64,000 bases of DNA, taken from Salvator merianae (Eukaryota; Chordata; Lepidosauria; Squamata; Teiidae). The translations under genes and the position numbers were made by a program. Positions 22,851-35,109 of the stretch are shown here, piece after piece. Each line of letters starts with the position of its first letter. Position 1 is the stretch's first letter. The stretch is taken from NCBI GenBank assembly GCA_003586115.2, contig QVOM02000119.1:51113428-51177427 (forward strand), read 5' to 3'. The notes beneath the pieces are model-generated. The model was given only the letters and a program-made list of their open reading frames with translations, searched no databases and was not told where the DNA came from.

Positions 22851-24020
22851 GGCACAAATTATTTTCTTGACATGTTAAAGGCATGTTTGAGTCTTACATA
22901 AAAATACTACTGCATTTTGCCTAAGATGGGAAAATGGAAGTTGTTGTTTTGCCTAAGATAGGAAAATGGAAATACTGGAATTTCTGCAATTTAACTATTC
23001 AAACATAACCTCTTTTACAGCATTCTGAATGCTACTGAAAACACTTCCCTACTCTCATCTGCAACTAACCAAGGAAAACATGGAACACACTGATGCAAAT
23101 GATCTCCAACATATCATGTTTGGAAACAGCACAGATTTTATATACTCTGTACTAGTGCTTTCATTCCTACTTCGTGAAAGTTGCTGTTCATAAATATCCT
23201 AAAATCTACATAATCAGGGGTTTACTTTTGGGTATTCAGAAAGAGAGAAAAAAGAAACAAACTGATACCAAAAAAGGTGCAATGCTGAAGTATAGATATA
23301 ATTCAGTAGATAGTAGGAAGGAAAATGGCATCCTTTTTAGAAAAGCAGCTAAATAAGCGATAGGGATAGAAAAACCTATATTTTTGTATATTTCATAATA
23401 AATATATTTAAAGTGTCAAAGCAGACAAAAAAAAAGTTTACAACTTTTTCAGCATCACAAATCCAATCATCTAATTGTTTCTTAGTAAAGTTAATTCAGT
23501 GGCACTAGGAAGACAAGGCATCATTATTATTTAAAAATGAATAAACTTGGTAGGAATGTCAGCAAGACCACACTGCAGATTTTTATTCTGAGCCCTCTGC
23601 ATGGCAACAGAAGAAATACAGTGTTGTTATTGTCTCTGAGAGACCATAAAAGGATAACATTTATGAGATAAGGAACTATGCAATAAATGCTTCCCTTGCT
23701 GCAGTTTGGAGGAGAGAGATAATACTATAAAATTAATCTGTGAAATGTGTTCCTGTAAAGAATGTTATTTATTTTTAAAATGGGATTTCTGAGGTGGAGT
23801 TTTACCAAAATTTCATGCAATTGTAAGAAAACGCCTTCCCTGCTACAGACCTAGAAGATCACAATCTTAGAGTGATTCTACACTGGCCAGTATATCAGAC
23901 CAGCAAGTGTACTAGGAGCCTCCTTTTTCTTCACAATCACTCTTGGTTATGCCATGAATGACAACTATCAACTTACAGCAATGAACAGTTGAACCTGCAC
24001 TTTAGTGTCGCCTATCCTAT
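22851..24020. other. Unassigned intergenic stretch
   Basis: AT-rich, with no recognised repeat or gene. Confidence 0.4.
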
Positions 24021-24222
24021 CAAATGCCTTCTGCTCTGAAAATCTGGATGCATCTACTTTTGTATCCTTATGCTTATTAAAGACCTTTCTCTTCATCCAG
24101 GCTCTCCCTGCATGGTTAGTTGAATTATTTCTTTTATCTACTTCTTTTCTTGTGTTGGAAACCACTTTGAGAATTGCTTCAAAATATATATAAGTGTATT
24201 TAAATAAATGCTTTAAAATAAA
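24021..24222 (+). mobile_element. L2-like LINE 3' UTR fragment
   Basis: TTAAAGACCTTTCTCTTCAT, then CCAGGCTCTCCCTG, then AACCACTTTGAGAATTGC and a TTTAAATAAATG tail. This has the order of the L2-like 3' end at 30662-30863 (ACCTCTTCACCCAGGCCTT ... ATAAATAAA). Confidence 0.6.
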
Positions 24223-24449
24223 TGCAAATGCTTTAAGATGCTAAATAAAACAAGGATCCTCTTACTTAATCCTGATTTCCTTTTAGTAAATCATTCCAAT
24301 TTCTTCTTATAAGTTTAGCCCTTTTATCCAAAAATGTAAATGTTACAACTATTTATGCTATCTCTACTGAACTCAGTGGAACTCAATTATAAATAAATAT
24401 AAGGGATCTACCAAAGAAATCTGCATGAAGATATTCATGTAGGAACCAA

Positions 24450-25012
24450 GAATAGACTCTGATGCAATGGGGAGGGAGATTCTTTCACAATCTCAGGACA
24501 GCTGCGACAAGTTTGCAAGGCACTTTGAGGATAAACTTGCTCAGATTCATGCAGAATTAGATGCCATTAATAGTTATGATTGCATGGAGGCATTGAGAGT
24601 ACAGTCTGATCCTGTTGTATAGGATCAATTTCCGTTATTGCGGGCTGATGATGTGGACAAGTGGCTTGCAGGGGTTTGTTCTACCACTTGTGTATCTGAC
24701 CCTTGTTCTGCATGGCTGATAAATGCTAGCCAGGGTGGTTGGGTGGGTTGCTTAGCTAGATCCAGCAAATAATTGATACTCTTCTATGTGATGGCTGGCT
24801 ACCAGCTGCTTTCAAGGAGGAAGTACTATACTCCTCCTCAGGAGGACTTCTTTGGATGCAGAAGATAAGAACATATATCAGCTAATCCCCAATCTCCCTT
24901 TTTTGAGGCAAAGTACTTGAGAAGATGGTGGCAGGCCAACTGCAGGCATGCTTGGAGGAATTGGATTATCTAGACCCTTTTCAATCTGGCTTCAAGTCAG
25001 GGCACGGAAGTG
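24450..25012 (+). mobile_element. L2-like LINE internal fragment (upstream of and into the RT domain)
   Basis: Aligns by eye with 28920-29530 of the larger L2-like copy: CTGCGACAAGTTTGCAAGGC against CTGTGATAAATTTGTGAGGC at the left, and TGGTGGCAGGCCAACTGCAG then TTTTCAATCTGGCTTC at the right. Stops and frameshifts throughout. Confidence 0.85.
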
Positions 25013-25020
25013 AAATTGCC

Positions 25021-25069
25021 ATATATTCTGGCATATAATCCAGAATAAGACCCAGTGCAGAAAAGACCT
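25021..25069. mobile_element. Family A MITE, right-end remnant
   Basis: CTGGCATATAATCCAGAATA, then AGACCCAGTGCAGAAAAGACC, matching the right end of the complete copies at 48124 and 53804. It abuts the L2-like fragment. Confidence 0.6.
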
Positions 25070-25284
25070 TAAACTAGCAGGATAGCTGAGTCCAGCATCA
25101 TCTTGTGCTGCCCTCTGCTATTCCACACCTGCTGTCTGAGGATACTTTCCTTCTCTACTTCAGTGTTATCTCTTCCAATATGAGGAAACAGGGACTGGTT
25201 GTATAAGCCTTCACTACATCTTAGATTCTGATAGTGCCCCTATTTCAGGAAATTATTTATTATTTAAATAACATTTAAATTATT

Positions 25285-25575
25285 TAAATCCTGGATGGAG
25301 CTGCCATCTTTGCTGTGGCCACCATGCATGTGTGGCAGCCAAAAAAGATAGTCATGCATGCATGGTGGTCACGATCACACACAGCTGGGTATTTTGTACT
25401 GGTGAAATACCCAGATTTGCATGTCAGTGAAACACACACAGGCAGTGCAGACCCCCATGCTGTCTAGCCAACAGGCAATAATTCCAAAGGGGCTTTTCTC
25501 CAGAATATTGCTTGTTAACACAATATTCAGCCAGTGTATGGAGCCGGCCAGAGTTCCTGCCAGCACTGAATGCAA
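25285..25575 (-). mobile_element. Family F MITE, reversed copy
   Basis: Its complement matches 49700-50030: AATATTCTGGAGAAAAGC, GGGTATTTCACCAGTA, TGGCCACAGCAAAGATGGCA. The paired GGTATTTTG-ACTGGTGAAATACC segment forms a hairpin at 25385-25412. Limits are approximate. Confidence 0.6.
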
Positions 25576-25819
25576 CCATTCACACATGCACACCCACACC
25601 TCAAATGTGCTCATACAGGATATCTGTCTCATCCACCTCCTAAAGTCTATGAAATCTGTGGTATGTAAGCTCAAAACTGTACCTTTGTGATCAGCAAATG
25701 ACCAAGTAACAATGTATCTTTTCCATATTTGCATAAGAACAAAATACAACACAGCAACTCCCCATACCAATATCTTAAATACATTAAAATACGTTTGTTG
25801 TTTTCTTTTGTACCACTTA

Positions 25820-25987
25820 GCTGAGTTCAGCTGCTGGTTGACTACGCAAGCATCTCCATGGGCACCTCTATGCAGTTTTCTTGGCAAAAATAGCAGACAT
25901 GATTTACCAGGACTTACTTCCTTGGAGAGGCCGGGGATTAAACCCTCTTCTTTCCCAGCATTTAGCACTACCACTGAGCTACTGCCA

Positions 25988-25990
<3 letters not shown>
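25820..25990 (-). mobile_element. tRNA-derived squamate SINE
   Basis: On the minus strand, from 25990, it reads GGCAGTAGCTCAGTGGTAGT (A-box region) and GGGTTTAATCCCCGGCC (B-box region), a tRNA-like head, followed by TTGCCAAGAAAACTGCAT, a motif of squamate tRNA SINE bodies. An (AT)n tract abuts its 5' end. Confidence 0.7.

Positions 25991-26032
<42 letters not shown>
25990..26032. repeat. (AT)n microsatellite
   Basis: About 21 uninterrupted AT units, likely highly variable in length. Confidence 0.97.
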
Positions 26033-26034
<2 letters not shown>

Positions 26035-26054
26035 CAGATATATTATTATAAATA

Positions 26055-26140
26055 TATATTATGTTTTCCTTGTAAACTGTATAGACTCTTGGTAAATCTG
26101 TGGTATGTAAGTACAATAAATAAATAAACAAATAAAAATG
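26055..26140 (+). mobile_element. LINE 3' tail (L2/CR1 type)
   Basis: GTAAACTGTATAGACTCTTG, then TGTGGTATGTAAGTACAATAA and an (AAAT)n-like tail. Resembles the degenerate end of reptile L2-type elements. Confidence 0.4.
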
Positions 26141-26159
26141 TATTACAAACAATAAAATG

Positions 26160-27139
26160 CAACAGAATTAATTAAAGACTATATTGTCTGTAAAACAAAA
26201 ATGGAAAGCATGGAAGAGAAAAGTTAAATCAGATATCTCAGTAGGTTTGCTGAACTGTTTTGCTAATAAATCTACATGCAATATCTTGTTGTGTTATAGG
26301 AATGAAGTTGAAATGATAAGTCTTGGAACTGAGTTATTAGTTGGGGTGGCTCTGACCAATGGCTCTTCAAATGTTGTCAACAACTACTTCTATCTTTCCT
26401 AACCACTGATTATACTGGAAAGGGTGGTGGGATGCTTGGTTCTGAGACCATCCAGAGAACCAGAGGTCATCCCACCCCTTCTGTAGAAAGAGGATATAGA
26501 AGTGAAAACATTCTTTAAAGAAGCAGATAGATTTTTCAAACCAATGTCACAAAGAATGACAGCATTATAAATCTAAAAGCAAGCAGTGGCTCAGTCAGCT
26601 GTGACAGTCGTACAATCCCTGCAGTATGAATTACATAAAATCCTTCATTATTCACTTTTCATTAAGTACATCCAGAGCCTTCAGGACTAGCAGGAGTCAG
26701 CATTTCAGAGGACAAAAGAATACACAGGCTACGTGCATGTTTCAGTATTTCTTTCAACTCTGGACCAAAGTTATAAATCATTTTTCTAACAAACGATAAT
26801 GCCAAAAAGTAAACATCAGTTGAATTATTGTCTTTAAAAAGTTGTGAACCCAAATGGATGAGCCATTGGTTAACACAAGTTTGTGAATTGATAATTACAT
26901 TTTATATGATTAATGAACCATCAACAGCATTTAGAAGTTTGTTATGTAAAATATCTAGCTATGGTACCTGCATACAAATCACAAGCTGGATCACAGCACT
27001 GTCTTTGTTATTCATTTGAAATAAAATGTAGCAAGAACAATAGATTAAATAATACTTTGCTCTTTCACTTAAAAGAGACTTGCCAACTGTTTTCAATGTC
27101 ATAATGCACCAAACATTCCTTGGAGGTTTTTTTAAGATA
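26160..27139. other. Unassigned intergenic stretch
   Basis: No gene or repeat recognised. Confidence 0.4.
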
Positions 27140-27625
27140 TTATGGCTGTGTCTGCACTGAGCCAGTGGACCTCCTGGAACACTTCATCTGCACTACCGAG
27201 GTCACATCTCCCGGTAGATCATTCTATTCACACCCGACGAGGCAATGGAGTGGGCTACAGCACAAAATTGGTCCTGACTACCACCCTGGAATGCTGTGTG
27301 GACTGTTTGCATGCACCCATGCAGAATTCCAGGATGGTATATAGGAGGAGCAGCTTGTGTGAGGATGACACACAAGCTGTGGTCTGGTATACCATGACTG
27401 AAACACCTGGCACCCAGAAGCAGCTCTGGAAGTTCACCACTTCTGAGCACACACCCAAAACAGCCTTGACCAGAAAATTTGGAGGCCAGGAACTTTCATT
27501 CCCGGTCTCCTGTTGGGCTAGAGTGAGCCACTTGCAGTGTGAGTAGCCAGACCAATGCACAGTGCCAGTGCAGCATGGGGTAACCTGCAGCATACAGAAA
27601 AGATCTATGGGCCTTTCTGCATGGG
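27140..27625. repeat. Unclassified MITE-like block
   Basis: GC-richer than its flanks. It has a hairpin AGCTTGTGTGAGGATGACAC-ACAAGCT near 27352-27376 and the GTCTGGTATACCA motif shared with 16520. It ends near GGGCCTTTCTGCATGGGCCC, a family A-like end. Open frames of 112-134 codons cross it in several frames without family resemblance. Confidence 0.4.
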
Positions 27626-27639
27626 CCCTTGATCTGTAT

Positions 27640-30600
27640 TATGTCTCAGCTCCCACTCTTAACAAGCAGGTGGAGATATGGCAACGGGGGGCAGAGAAGA
27701 AGGGCCCAGAGAAGGAATATTAGGTATAATGAGGCTATCACTCTTTCTGCTCTGCCTCCTAACCTTCAAAATATGAGGATGCCTGTCAACTTTCATACTA
27801 GCTTGGTGGTGCTTTTGTTAAATGCCAGGTCTGTCCAAAACAAGTCATCCCTCATCCATGACTTGATCTTGGATGAAAGAGCTAACCTGGTGTGTATTAC
27901 AGTGTCCTGGGTGGTTGAACTGGGATGCTCCATGCTCCCTCAGAGTTATCCCTATGATGTCTGGTGCAGCACCAGCACAGGCCTGTGAGGTGGGGTGGTA
28001 GAGTTGCCATGGCCCATAAAGAATCTTTTTTCTCTCACCCAGTTTCTCTGTGACTGGGGTTGAGGGATTAGTTCTAGTGTTGTGTCAGAAAGACAGAACG
28101 GGGTTGCTGTTGGTGTACCATTCACCCTGCTGTCCAGTGGATTCCCTCTCTGAACTGGTGGAGGCTGTCTCAGATGTGGTATTGGAAGGCTCCTGCATGG
28201 TAGTGTTGAGAGACTTCAATTTCCACACTTGAGGGCACATCTTGTAGACCAGTTCAGGAACTCATGGCTTTCATAACAACCATGGGGCTGTCTTAGAATG
28301 TTATGGGCCCCACACATGTTGTATAACATACTCTTGACCTTGTGTGAGGGTGTGAGAGTGAATATCTGTTGGTAAGTGGACTTATAACAGGTCCATTGTC
28401 ATTGATGGATCATTCTCTGGTGAAGTTTAGGCTTATGGTGTTTGTTCTTCACTGCAGGGATGAAGGACCCACTGAGATTGTCTGCCCTTAGAGACTTATG
28501 GAGTCCGATAGATTCCTGATGGTTCTGGGAGAATTTCTGGGTGACATGGCTGGTGCCCCTTTAAAGATCTGGTCCCATTTTGGAATCACGAGGTGCGTAG
28601 AGTTACTGACATGATTGTTCCCAAGTGCTCTTCTTGACCTCGCAAAGCTAATAAGGCACCTGGTATAACAGCGGGAAGCTACATGCAATGAAGTGGGAAG
28701 GCCAATGGCTAGAGTGCAAGTGGAAAAAATCCCAGTGTGAATCTGACAAAACACTGGCAAGAGTACATTCACATGCCTACAGTGTGACAGTGGTGGTGGC
28801 AAAGAAAATGTACTTCTTTGTTTCCATTGTATCGCCAAGTGGCCATCCAGCAGAGCTGTTCTGGGTGGTTAAAGGGCTATTGTCATCAGACAAAAGGATA
28901 TGTCCATGCCGCCTTTGGAAGCTTGCTGTGATAAATTTGTGAGGCACTTTCAGAACAAAGTCTCTCAGGTTTGCATGAAATTAGACTCCATAGTTGGAAG
29001 TGGTCTGCCAAAGGTATTCGGAGCACTATCTGGTCCTATTATATTGGATCAGTTTCAATTATTGTACTCAGAGAAAGTGGACAGGTTGCTTGCAGGGATT
29101 TGACCAAGTACTTGACTCCTTGGTCTCTGTCCTTCCTGGCTAATAAAAGCTAGCAGAGGAGGTATTGCTGGGTGTATCTAGGGAATGATAAATGTCTGTT
29201 TGTGGGAGAGAGAGGTGCCTGTGTCTTTGAAGGAAACTGTGGTATGCCCTCTCCTTCAGAGGACATCTCTGGATCCAGAAATATTAAATAACTACCACCT
29301 ATCTCTTTATCCTAGCTAATCTATTATATCAGTTTTTATAATCATTTTATTGTAACCCACTCTGAGACCTTTGGGTATAGGGTGGGATAGAAATATAAAT
29401 AAATAAATTTAGTTTAAAATAAATAAATATTCCCTTCTTGGGCAAGGTGTTGGAGAAGACAGTGGCTACCCAACTGCAGACATGTTTGGAAGAAATGGAT
29501 TATTTAACTCATTTCAGTCTGATTTCAGGTGGAGGGTTGGCAGTGTGACTGCCTTGATTGCCCTGATGGATGATCTTTATTAGGAGAGGAACAAGGATAA
29601 TGCAGCTGGTGGTTCCCCTCAATCTCTCAGCAACTTTCAATATCATCAACCATAGTATTCTGTTGGAGCAGCTTCAGGAACTGGACTAGGAGACAGTGGT
29701 TTACTTCCTATTTCTGTGGTAGGTTCCAGAAAGTAGCAATGCAGGACTTTTGTTTGATGATCTGGGAACTTTCTTATGGAGTTCCCCGTGGGTCGGTTTT
29801 GTGTCTCATGCTCTTTAATATCTATTTGTAGCCACTAGGAGAGGTCATCAGGAGTTTTGGAGTGAGGTGCCATCAGTACACTGATGACACCCAACTCTAT
29901 CTCTCCATTCCTTCTGAGTCAGGAGAGGCAGTTCAGATGCTTGATCATTGCCTGGAGGCAGTAATGGGCTGGATGTGCACCAATAAATTGAAACTGACTC
30001 CAGACAAGATGAAGGTACTGTGTGTCATGGGGTCTTGAGTCCAGGAAGTTAAGGAGCATCCGCTTCTGGATGGTGTTGTTTTTCCTCAGGAAGAATAGCT
30101 GTGTAATCCAGGGGTACTGCTGGACTCACTGCTATCATTTGAGACTCATGTGGCAGCAGTAGTCAGAGCTGTCTACCTCCAATTCTGACTGGTTCACCAC
30201 TTCACCCTTTCTTGGATAGAGATAACTTGCCCAGATCCATGTTCTGCTAATCTCCACATTTGATAATGAACTTTACACGAGACTACCCTTCGAAATGGTT
30301 TGGAATCTGGAACTAGTGCAGAATGCTGCAGATCAGCTGCCAATGGGAGTTTCTCGTCAGATGCATATTACACCAGTCCTGGAAGATTTGCGCTGGTTAC
30401 CTATTTGCTACCGAACTCAACTCAAGATGTTAATGCTAAAATAGAAATGGCCTGGGCCCTGTTTATCTGGAGGAGAGCCTTCCCCCATATAGACCTGTAT
30501 TGAGATTTCAAGGAGACAGTCCTCTTGTAGTTCCTCCTCTTTCAGAGGTGCAAGGGTTAGGGGCATGCAAGAGGGCCTTTTCTATGGTGTTCCCCCAGAC

Positions 30601-30863
30601 CTTGGAACAGCCCCCTCCGGAGGTTCTCTCCAGGTGCCAGCATTATATGGTTTTCAACACCTGCTTAAAACATACCTCTTCACCCAGGCCTTCGATGTTT
30701 AGCTTCCCTTGAGTGTTTCCCTGCCAGAGAATAAGGGTTACATTTAAAATATGTTTTAAATATAACCTATATGCTTTATCTTTTTATTGTAATGGCCTGC
30801 CCTGGGTTATTTGGGTGAAGGGTGGGATGTAAATTCAAAAATAAATAAATAAATAAATAAATA
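27640..30863 (+). mobile_element. Near-full-length, decayed L2-like LINE
   Basis: Conceptual translation, with many stops and shifts, shows the endonuclease start LLNARSVQNKSSLIHDLIL near 27817, a DFNFHT endonuclease motif near 28219, a linker with CDKFVRHFQNKV near 28922, RT landmarks FLGKVLEKTVATQLQTCLEE near 29438, an LSATFNIINHSILLEQL region (motif A) near 29620-29670, and a YTDDTQLYLSIPSES motif C region near 29878. A 3' UTR ends in GGGTGGGATGTAAATTC and (ATAA)n. Motif A has lost its first Asp and motif C is YTDD. L2-like families of this kind are common in squamates. An unrelated tail is inserted at about 29317-29430. Confidence 0.9.
29317..29430 (+). mobile_element. LINE 3' tail nested in the L2-like LINE
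   Basis: ATTGTAACCCACTCTGAGAC, then CTTTGGGTATAGGGTGGGAT and ATAAATAAATAAATTTAG interrupt the reverse-transcriptase reading. The sister fragment at 24450-25012 runs from CTAATCCCCAATCTCC into TTTGAGGCAAAGTAC without it, which fixes the insertion site. Confidence 0.75.
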
Positions 30864-30865
30864 AT

Positions 30866-33242
30866 CAGCTCCATCCAAACAAGCCCCTTATGGAGTTGGA
30901 TGGAGCCAACTGCCAAGAGAGCCAGCATGGGGGCAGGAGGAGTTCCATCAAACTGACAGTGCTTCAAAGCATCCCTCTGTGTTCCTTGGATTGTCCCTGA
31001 GTGTGGAACACCACTCACAGACATACATTCCCTGACTAGCCTCTCTCTCCAAGGACAGGAAATCACACCAGAAGCCCTTCCAATGAAGAGCTGTCATGGG
31101 GACAAGGTGGCCATCCAAACATGTGTACAAAGCAGTCATCTACATGAACCTCCATAACGAGTCCTCCAAAGTCCTTACTAAGAGGCTGCCCCATTAGAGG
31201 AAGGGGCAGAAAGTGTCCTTAGCTGGCATGGTCTATTGTGGAGTCCGCAGACCTTGGCCAATCCTAGGTCTGCCGTTTTGTTGTATGGGGTGCAGCCATT
31301 TGCCTGCAATCCTAAACAAACTTGCCTGGAGAAATCCCCTTGGAAACAATGAAAGTTACAGAGAGATATATAAATTTAGGTATTTAATAAGTAACTTCAG
31401 TAAATGGTACACTTCAGTGTGTTTTTAAAAGTTAGTTATGAAAAGTATTGTTCTGATTAAACATTTAGACCTCTTCATCATTTAAAATAGTGAACACGCT
31501 TCATGTAAACAACCATAAGAAAAAAGCTAGTATTGTATTAAAAAAAAGCTTTGGAGATAAAACAGTACCCATTCTCTCCCTCTCTCCCCGCCCCCCAATG
31601 TGTGTGTGTACGTGTGTAATGCCTAGATGTAGCAATTTAAGCGTTCTTGCAATGCTGCATGAGGATTCAAGAACAGTGGCCTTACACAATGAGCTGGATT
31701 TTTTTTATAAAAGAAGAGGAAGAGTTTTGTTTGTTTTAAACATGTCTAGTAATACAATGGTGGGAGATGATTTGTTCTAATTTTTCCCATAGACGAATCC
31801 CTGGGAGCACACATCTATGAAAAAGTGTGTTCATGTAAGTCTACAGAAACAGTATCCCGTGCATTCTTTTCTCACTTGAATAATGAAACTGGACTGCTTC
31901 CAACATTTTTCTTCATAGGATGGATTCTTATTTTGTTACATCTTGCTACCATACTGAATTAGCTCAAAAAGAGAAATTTGCCTGCAAAACAAATGTGGTA
32001 TATCCACAGCAATGATGATGCCTGTCTGAGAGGTAGGACATTCTCTTTATATCAGAAGTACTGCAATACAGTATAAAAAGTTCTCCCTTCACCTATTATG
32101 TTTAATTTAATGTACAAAAAGTGAGGAAATATTTATACAGCTTCCCAGACCATCCATCAGCCCACTGGCATTAAATGTATACAGTCCAGGAATCACACTG
32201 CAAAAAGCATGAGGCCTTGCTAAATCCCAGAGGTGCTAATGTGGATTCCTCAAGATTCTGTAAATTGTCTACTAAAGCCACAGCAATGCTTGCTGCCTTT
32301 GCTCCTCTTTCAGGCCATAATCAAGAAGTCAGATTTTAAGTAGCTAGGCTGAGATTAGAAGAGGAGGATTTTCCTTCCCCTTTCTCATAATAAGGCTTTT
32401 ATTCTTTCCAGTAAAAGCCTGTATCTTTGGAGATGCTTTATGCTATGCCTTGAAAGGAAGGTACAAAACATACAAAGGCATTGATTTCTGAAAATTCTTC
32501 ATTTTTCAAGTAATTCTGAGCAGCTCTTCAGACATCTACAAGTGTTCAGAGCTTCTGCAATAGATGTTTGGTGCCAAACAGAAAGATAGCCGATTCAATT
32601 CCTTAATGGAAAATTGAATAAACTTCAGGCTTAAAATCTGGATCTGTTTTCAAGATGACTGAATCAGGTGTAAAAAAAAAAATCATAAATTGGGATTAGA
32701 TGAGAGAGCCAACAAGTCTGATACCTGTCTAGCCAGTGTAATTGCAACCCAAAAGGTGACTTTCACAGAAGGACGACTGATAGAAATTTCCCAGATGAGC
32801 TCAAATAGCACTTGAGAGAATACTTTCAAAACACAATACACAGTGCAGTTGGAAACCTGTGAAACACTGAAAGCCATTGAGCATTGAATTTCTGCATATA
32901 ATGTTTATTTTATAGATGATGTGCAAGGAAAGATTGCCAGTGGATGCACAAGACTACTGCCAAAATTGCCAGCTTGTTTTTGATTGTGTTGTAAACTTCA
33001 GGACAAGTCACGTTTGAGGAAAACTAGGATGTCCAACACAGAGGAATGCCAAAGAGAAATGGGTCTGGCCTTGTATTATCAACATAATGCTCACCAAATA
33101 CAATTGCAAATCATATGCATAAAAGGTTTTATTTTGATATAAGAATAACAATAACTTCTAGTTCCAAACTTGGTGACAAATGCACTTTTTTTTAAAAGTA
33201 AACAGCCCTGGTGTGGATGCAGAAAGTCCTGCTGATTAATTA
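30866..33242. other. Unassigned stretch; 30866-31210 repeat-like
   Basis: 30866-31210 shares a CAAGCCCCTTATGGAG-type start with 6590 (inside intron 7) and is GC-richer, so it is perhaps an old MITE. The rest, to 33242, is AT-rich with no gene or transposon recognised. Confidence 0.35.
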
Positions 33243-34090
33243 ACATAAAAACATAAGAGGAGCCCTACTGGATCAAGCCACAACCCACCTTGCCCAGGAT
33301 CCTGGGCCTGTTCGCAACTTCCACCTTAGAATGGTAGAACTGGGCTTCTAGCACTTGCAGTGCAAACGCCATCTGGCCACCATGACATCGGCGATGGAAA
33401 TGTCTGACTGCTACCATGGCAACTGGGGACGTAGTACACGGCTGCACACCCACAGCTGTGCCACACCACTGCCTGCAGCATTCACACCCAGAAGTCCACA
33501 GACTGCAGGTGCACTGTGCTGTTGAACGTCCAGATGCTCGCTAGCACTAAAGTGTGAACAGGCCCCCAGTCTCACACTGTAGCCCACCAATTGCTTCTGG
33601 GCATTCTTAAACAGAAGACAAAGGCAAAACCTTCACCTACTCTCAGTTTCCTGCAAATGGCTTTTAAAGGTATCCTGCCTATCTCTCCATCCTGGAGGCA
33701 GTACTTAGGTGTCAATTCTAGAAGCCATAGATGCACCTGTCCTCCATGAATGTGTCTATCCCCTTCTTAAAGTTACCCAGGCTGGTTGCTGTCACCATCT
33801 CTTCTGACAGTAAATTCCATAGACCAATGACACTCTGGATACAAACTTTTTTCCTCTTGTCAATCCTAACTCTCCTGCCCAATAGCTTCATAGAGTGTCC
33901 CTGGGTTCTAGTGTTGGGAGATAGAGGAAAAACATCGCAAATTTTATATCCTTCAATCAGGTCACCTCTTAAACACTATCTCCTCAATCATTCTGGTTGC
34001 CCTTTTGAGCACTTTTCCCAGTTTCACAATATCATTTCTGAGATGTAGTGACCTGAATTGTATACAATATTCCAAATGTGGCCTCACCGA
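33243..34090 (-). mobile_element. CR1 LINE 3' half, interrupted by a family C MITE
   Basis: ACATAAGAGGAGCCCTACTG, CCAGGATCCTG, then after the inner element CACACTGTAGCCCACCAATT, GAAGCCATAGATGCACCTGT, CACCATCTCTTCTGACAGTA, ATATCCTTCAATCAGGTCAC and GTGACCTGAATTGTATACAA. These are reversed landmarks of CR1 (3' UTR, then ORF2 end). Decayed relative to the copies at 59375 and 63088. Confidence 0.9.
33304..33565. mobile_element. Family C MITE nested in CR1
   Basis: The left end GGGCCTGTTCGCAAC and the right end GTGTGAACAGGCCC are inverted. The CR1 reading resumes on each side (CAGGATCCT before, CAGTCTCACACTG after), as judged against the uninterrupted copy at 19610-19640. The interior shares CACAGCTGTGCCACACCACT- and CATTCACACCC-like segments with 56860-56920. 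Confidence 0.85.
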
Positions 34091-34195
34091 CTAGTTCTCA
34101 ACTCAACTATGTGCATAATTTGAACCCTCCTCCCTCAAATCTAAACTTTCCTGGCCAATCACATCTAGGCCATTGATCTGCCAGTCACAGACAAT

Positions 34196-34616
34196 GGCTG
34201 CATCCCCACAAGTGAAGGATTCAGAGCTGCCTGCAGAGGTGCCACTCCTGAGCCACGGGGACATGACCATACCACACACCGCCCAGATCCCAAGAAAAAA
34301 CTCAAATGGGATTGGGCTGCTTGCTGCAGCCCTACAACACAACCAGAAACACTTTGGGGGTAGGAAGTGCTGATGTAAATCCCCCAGATTCTGGGTCCAT
34401 GATAGTGATTGTGGCTGTGTTGTCAGCCATATACTCACTCCTGGCTGCTGTGCATAGTTACATGGTAACCAGCGATTGAAGGAAGCAGTGTGAGCAGCTT
34501 CCTTAATTGGGCTTTCTGACAGACTACCATCATTGCATCTCCTGAAGTCTCAAGGGCAAAAGAAAGTAGAAACATTTGTCTATCTATCCCCCACATGTGA
34601 CCATGTGAATGCAGCC
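34196..34616. mobile_element. MITE-like element with GGCTGCATYC ends (family H)
   Basis: Starts GGCTGCATCCCCACAAGTG and ends CATGTGACCATGTGAATGCAGCC, whose complement begins GGCTGCATTCACATG. No matching flanking duplication is visible. Open frames inside have no family resemblance. Confidence 0.55.
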
Positions 34617-34917
34617 AGTGTGACCATTGCGAAGCAGTGAGTATCACTCTAGCATATACCTTTCAGATGCAGTTGTGAAGGCACAGCAGGATAGAAAAAG
34701 AAAGAAATGCATAGTGAAGGTTCAAGGGCTAGACATGAGAAAGGGTGTCTAGCCCTGTAGTATTTGGAACATGGACTCCTGAGCACTTAGAACCTACAAT
34801 TGCCTTGGAACCTGAATCTACCTGCCAGTGACTGAGCCAGAGGGAGACTTTTGTGATGATGACACAGTGCCCCAGTGTGTTCTAGTAGATATTGGCACAT
34901 ACCCCAAAGACTATGTT

Positions 34918-35050
34918 TATTTCCATTTTTATTCTGCCCTGTACCCTAAGGTCTCAAAGCACACTATGACCAGCTAAACATATAAGAGGTAAAAATACAG
35001 CAGCTTCTCCTCCATGCCCCTAGGCAAGATGGTTCTGAGCTATTGTGAGC
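34918..35050 (-). mobile_element. L2-like 3' fragment
   Basis: TTTATTTCCATTTTTATTCT, then GTACCCTAAGGTCTCAAAG. Matches the reversed tail motif at 49232 and 54755. A short GGCACTATTAGAAGACCAA direct repeat follows (about 35050-35070 and 35082-35102). Confidence 0.5.
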
Positions 35051-35109
35051 ACTATTAGAAGACCAACGTTGAGAGGGAGGGGGCACTATTAGAAGACCAA
35101 AGATGATAA

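Noticed and set aside
25375..25992. 205-codon minus-strand open frame
   Set aside because: It spans a reversed family F MITE and a SINE with (AT)n. No domain, so a chance frame through repeats.
27142..27546. 134-codon open frame
   Set aside because: Overlaps other open frames on both strands in a repeat-like GC-richer block; no family resemblance.
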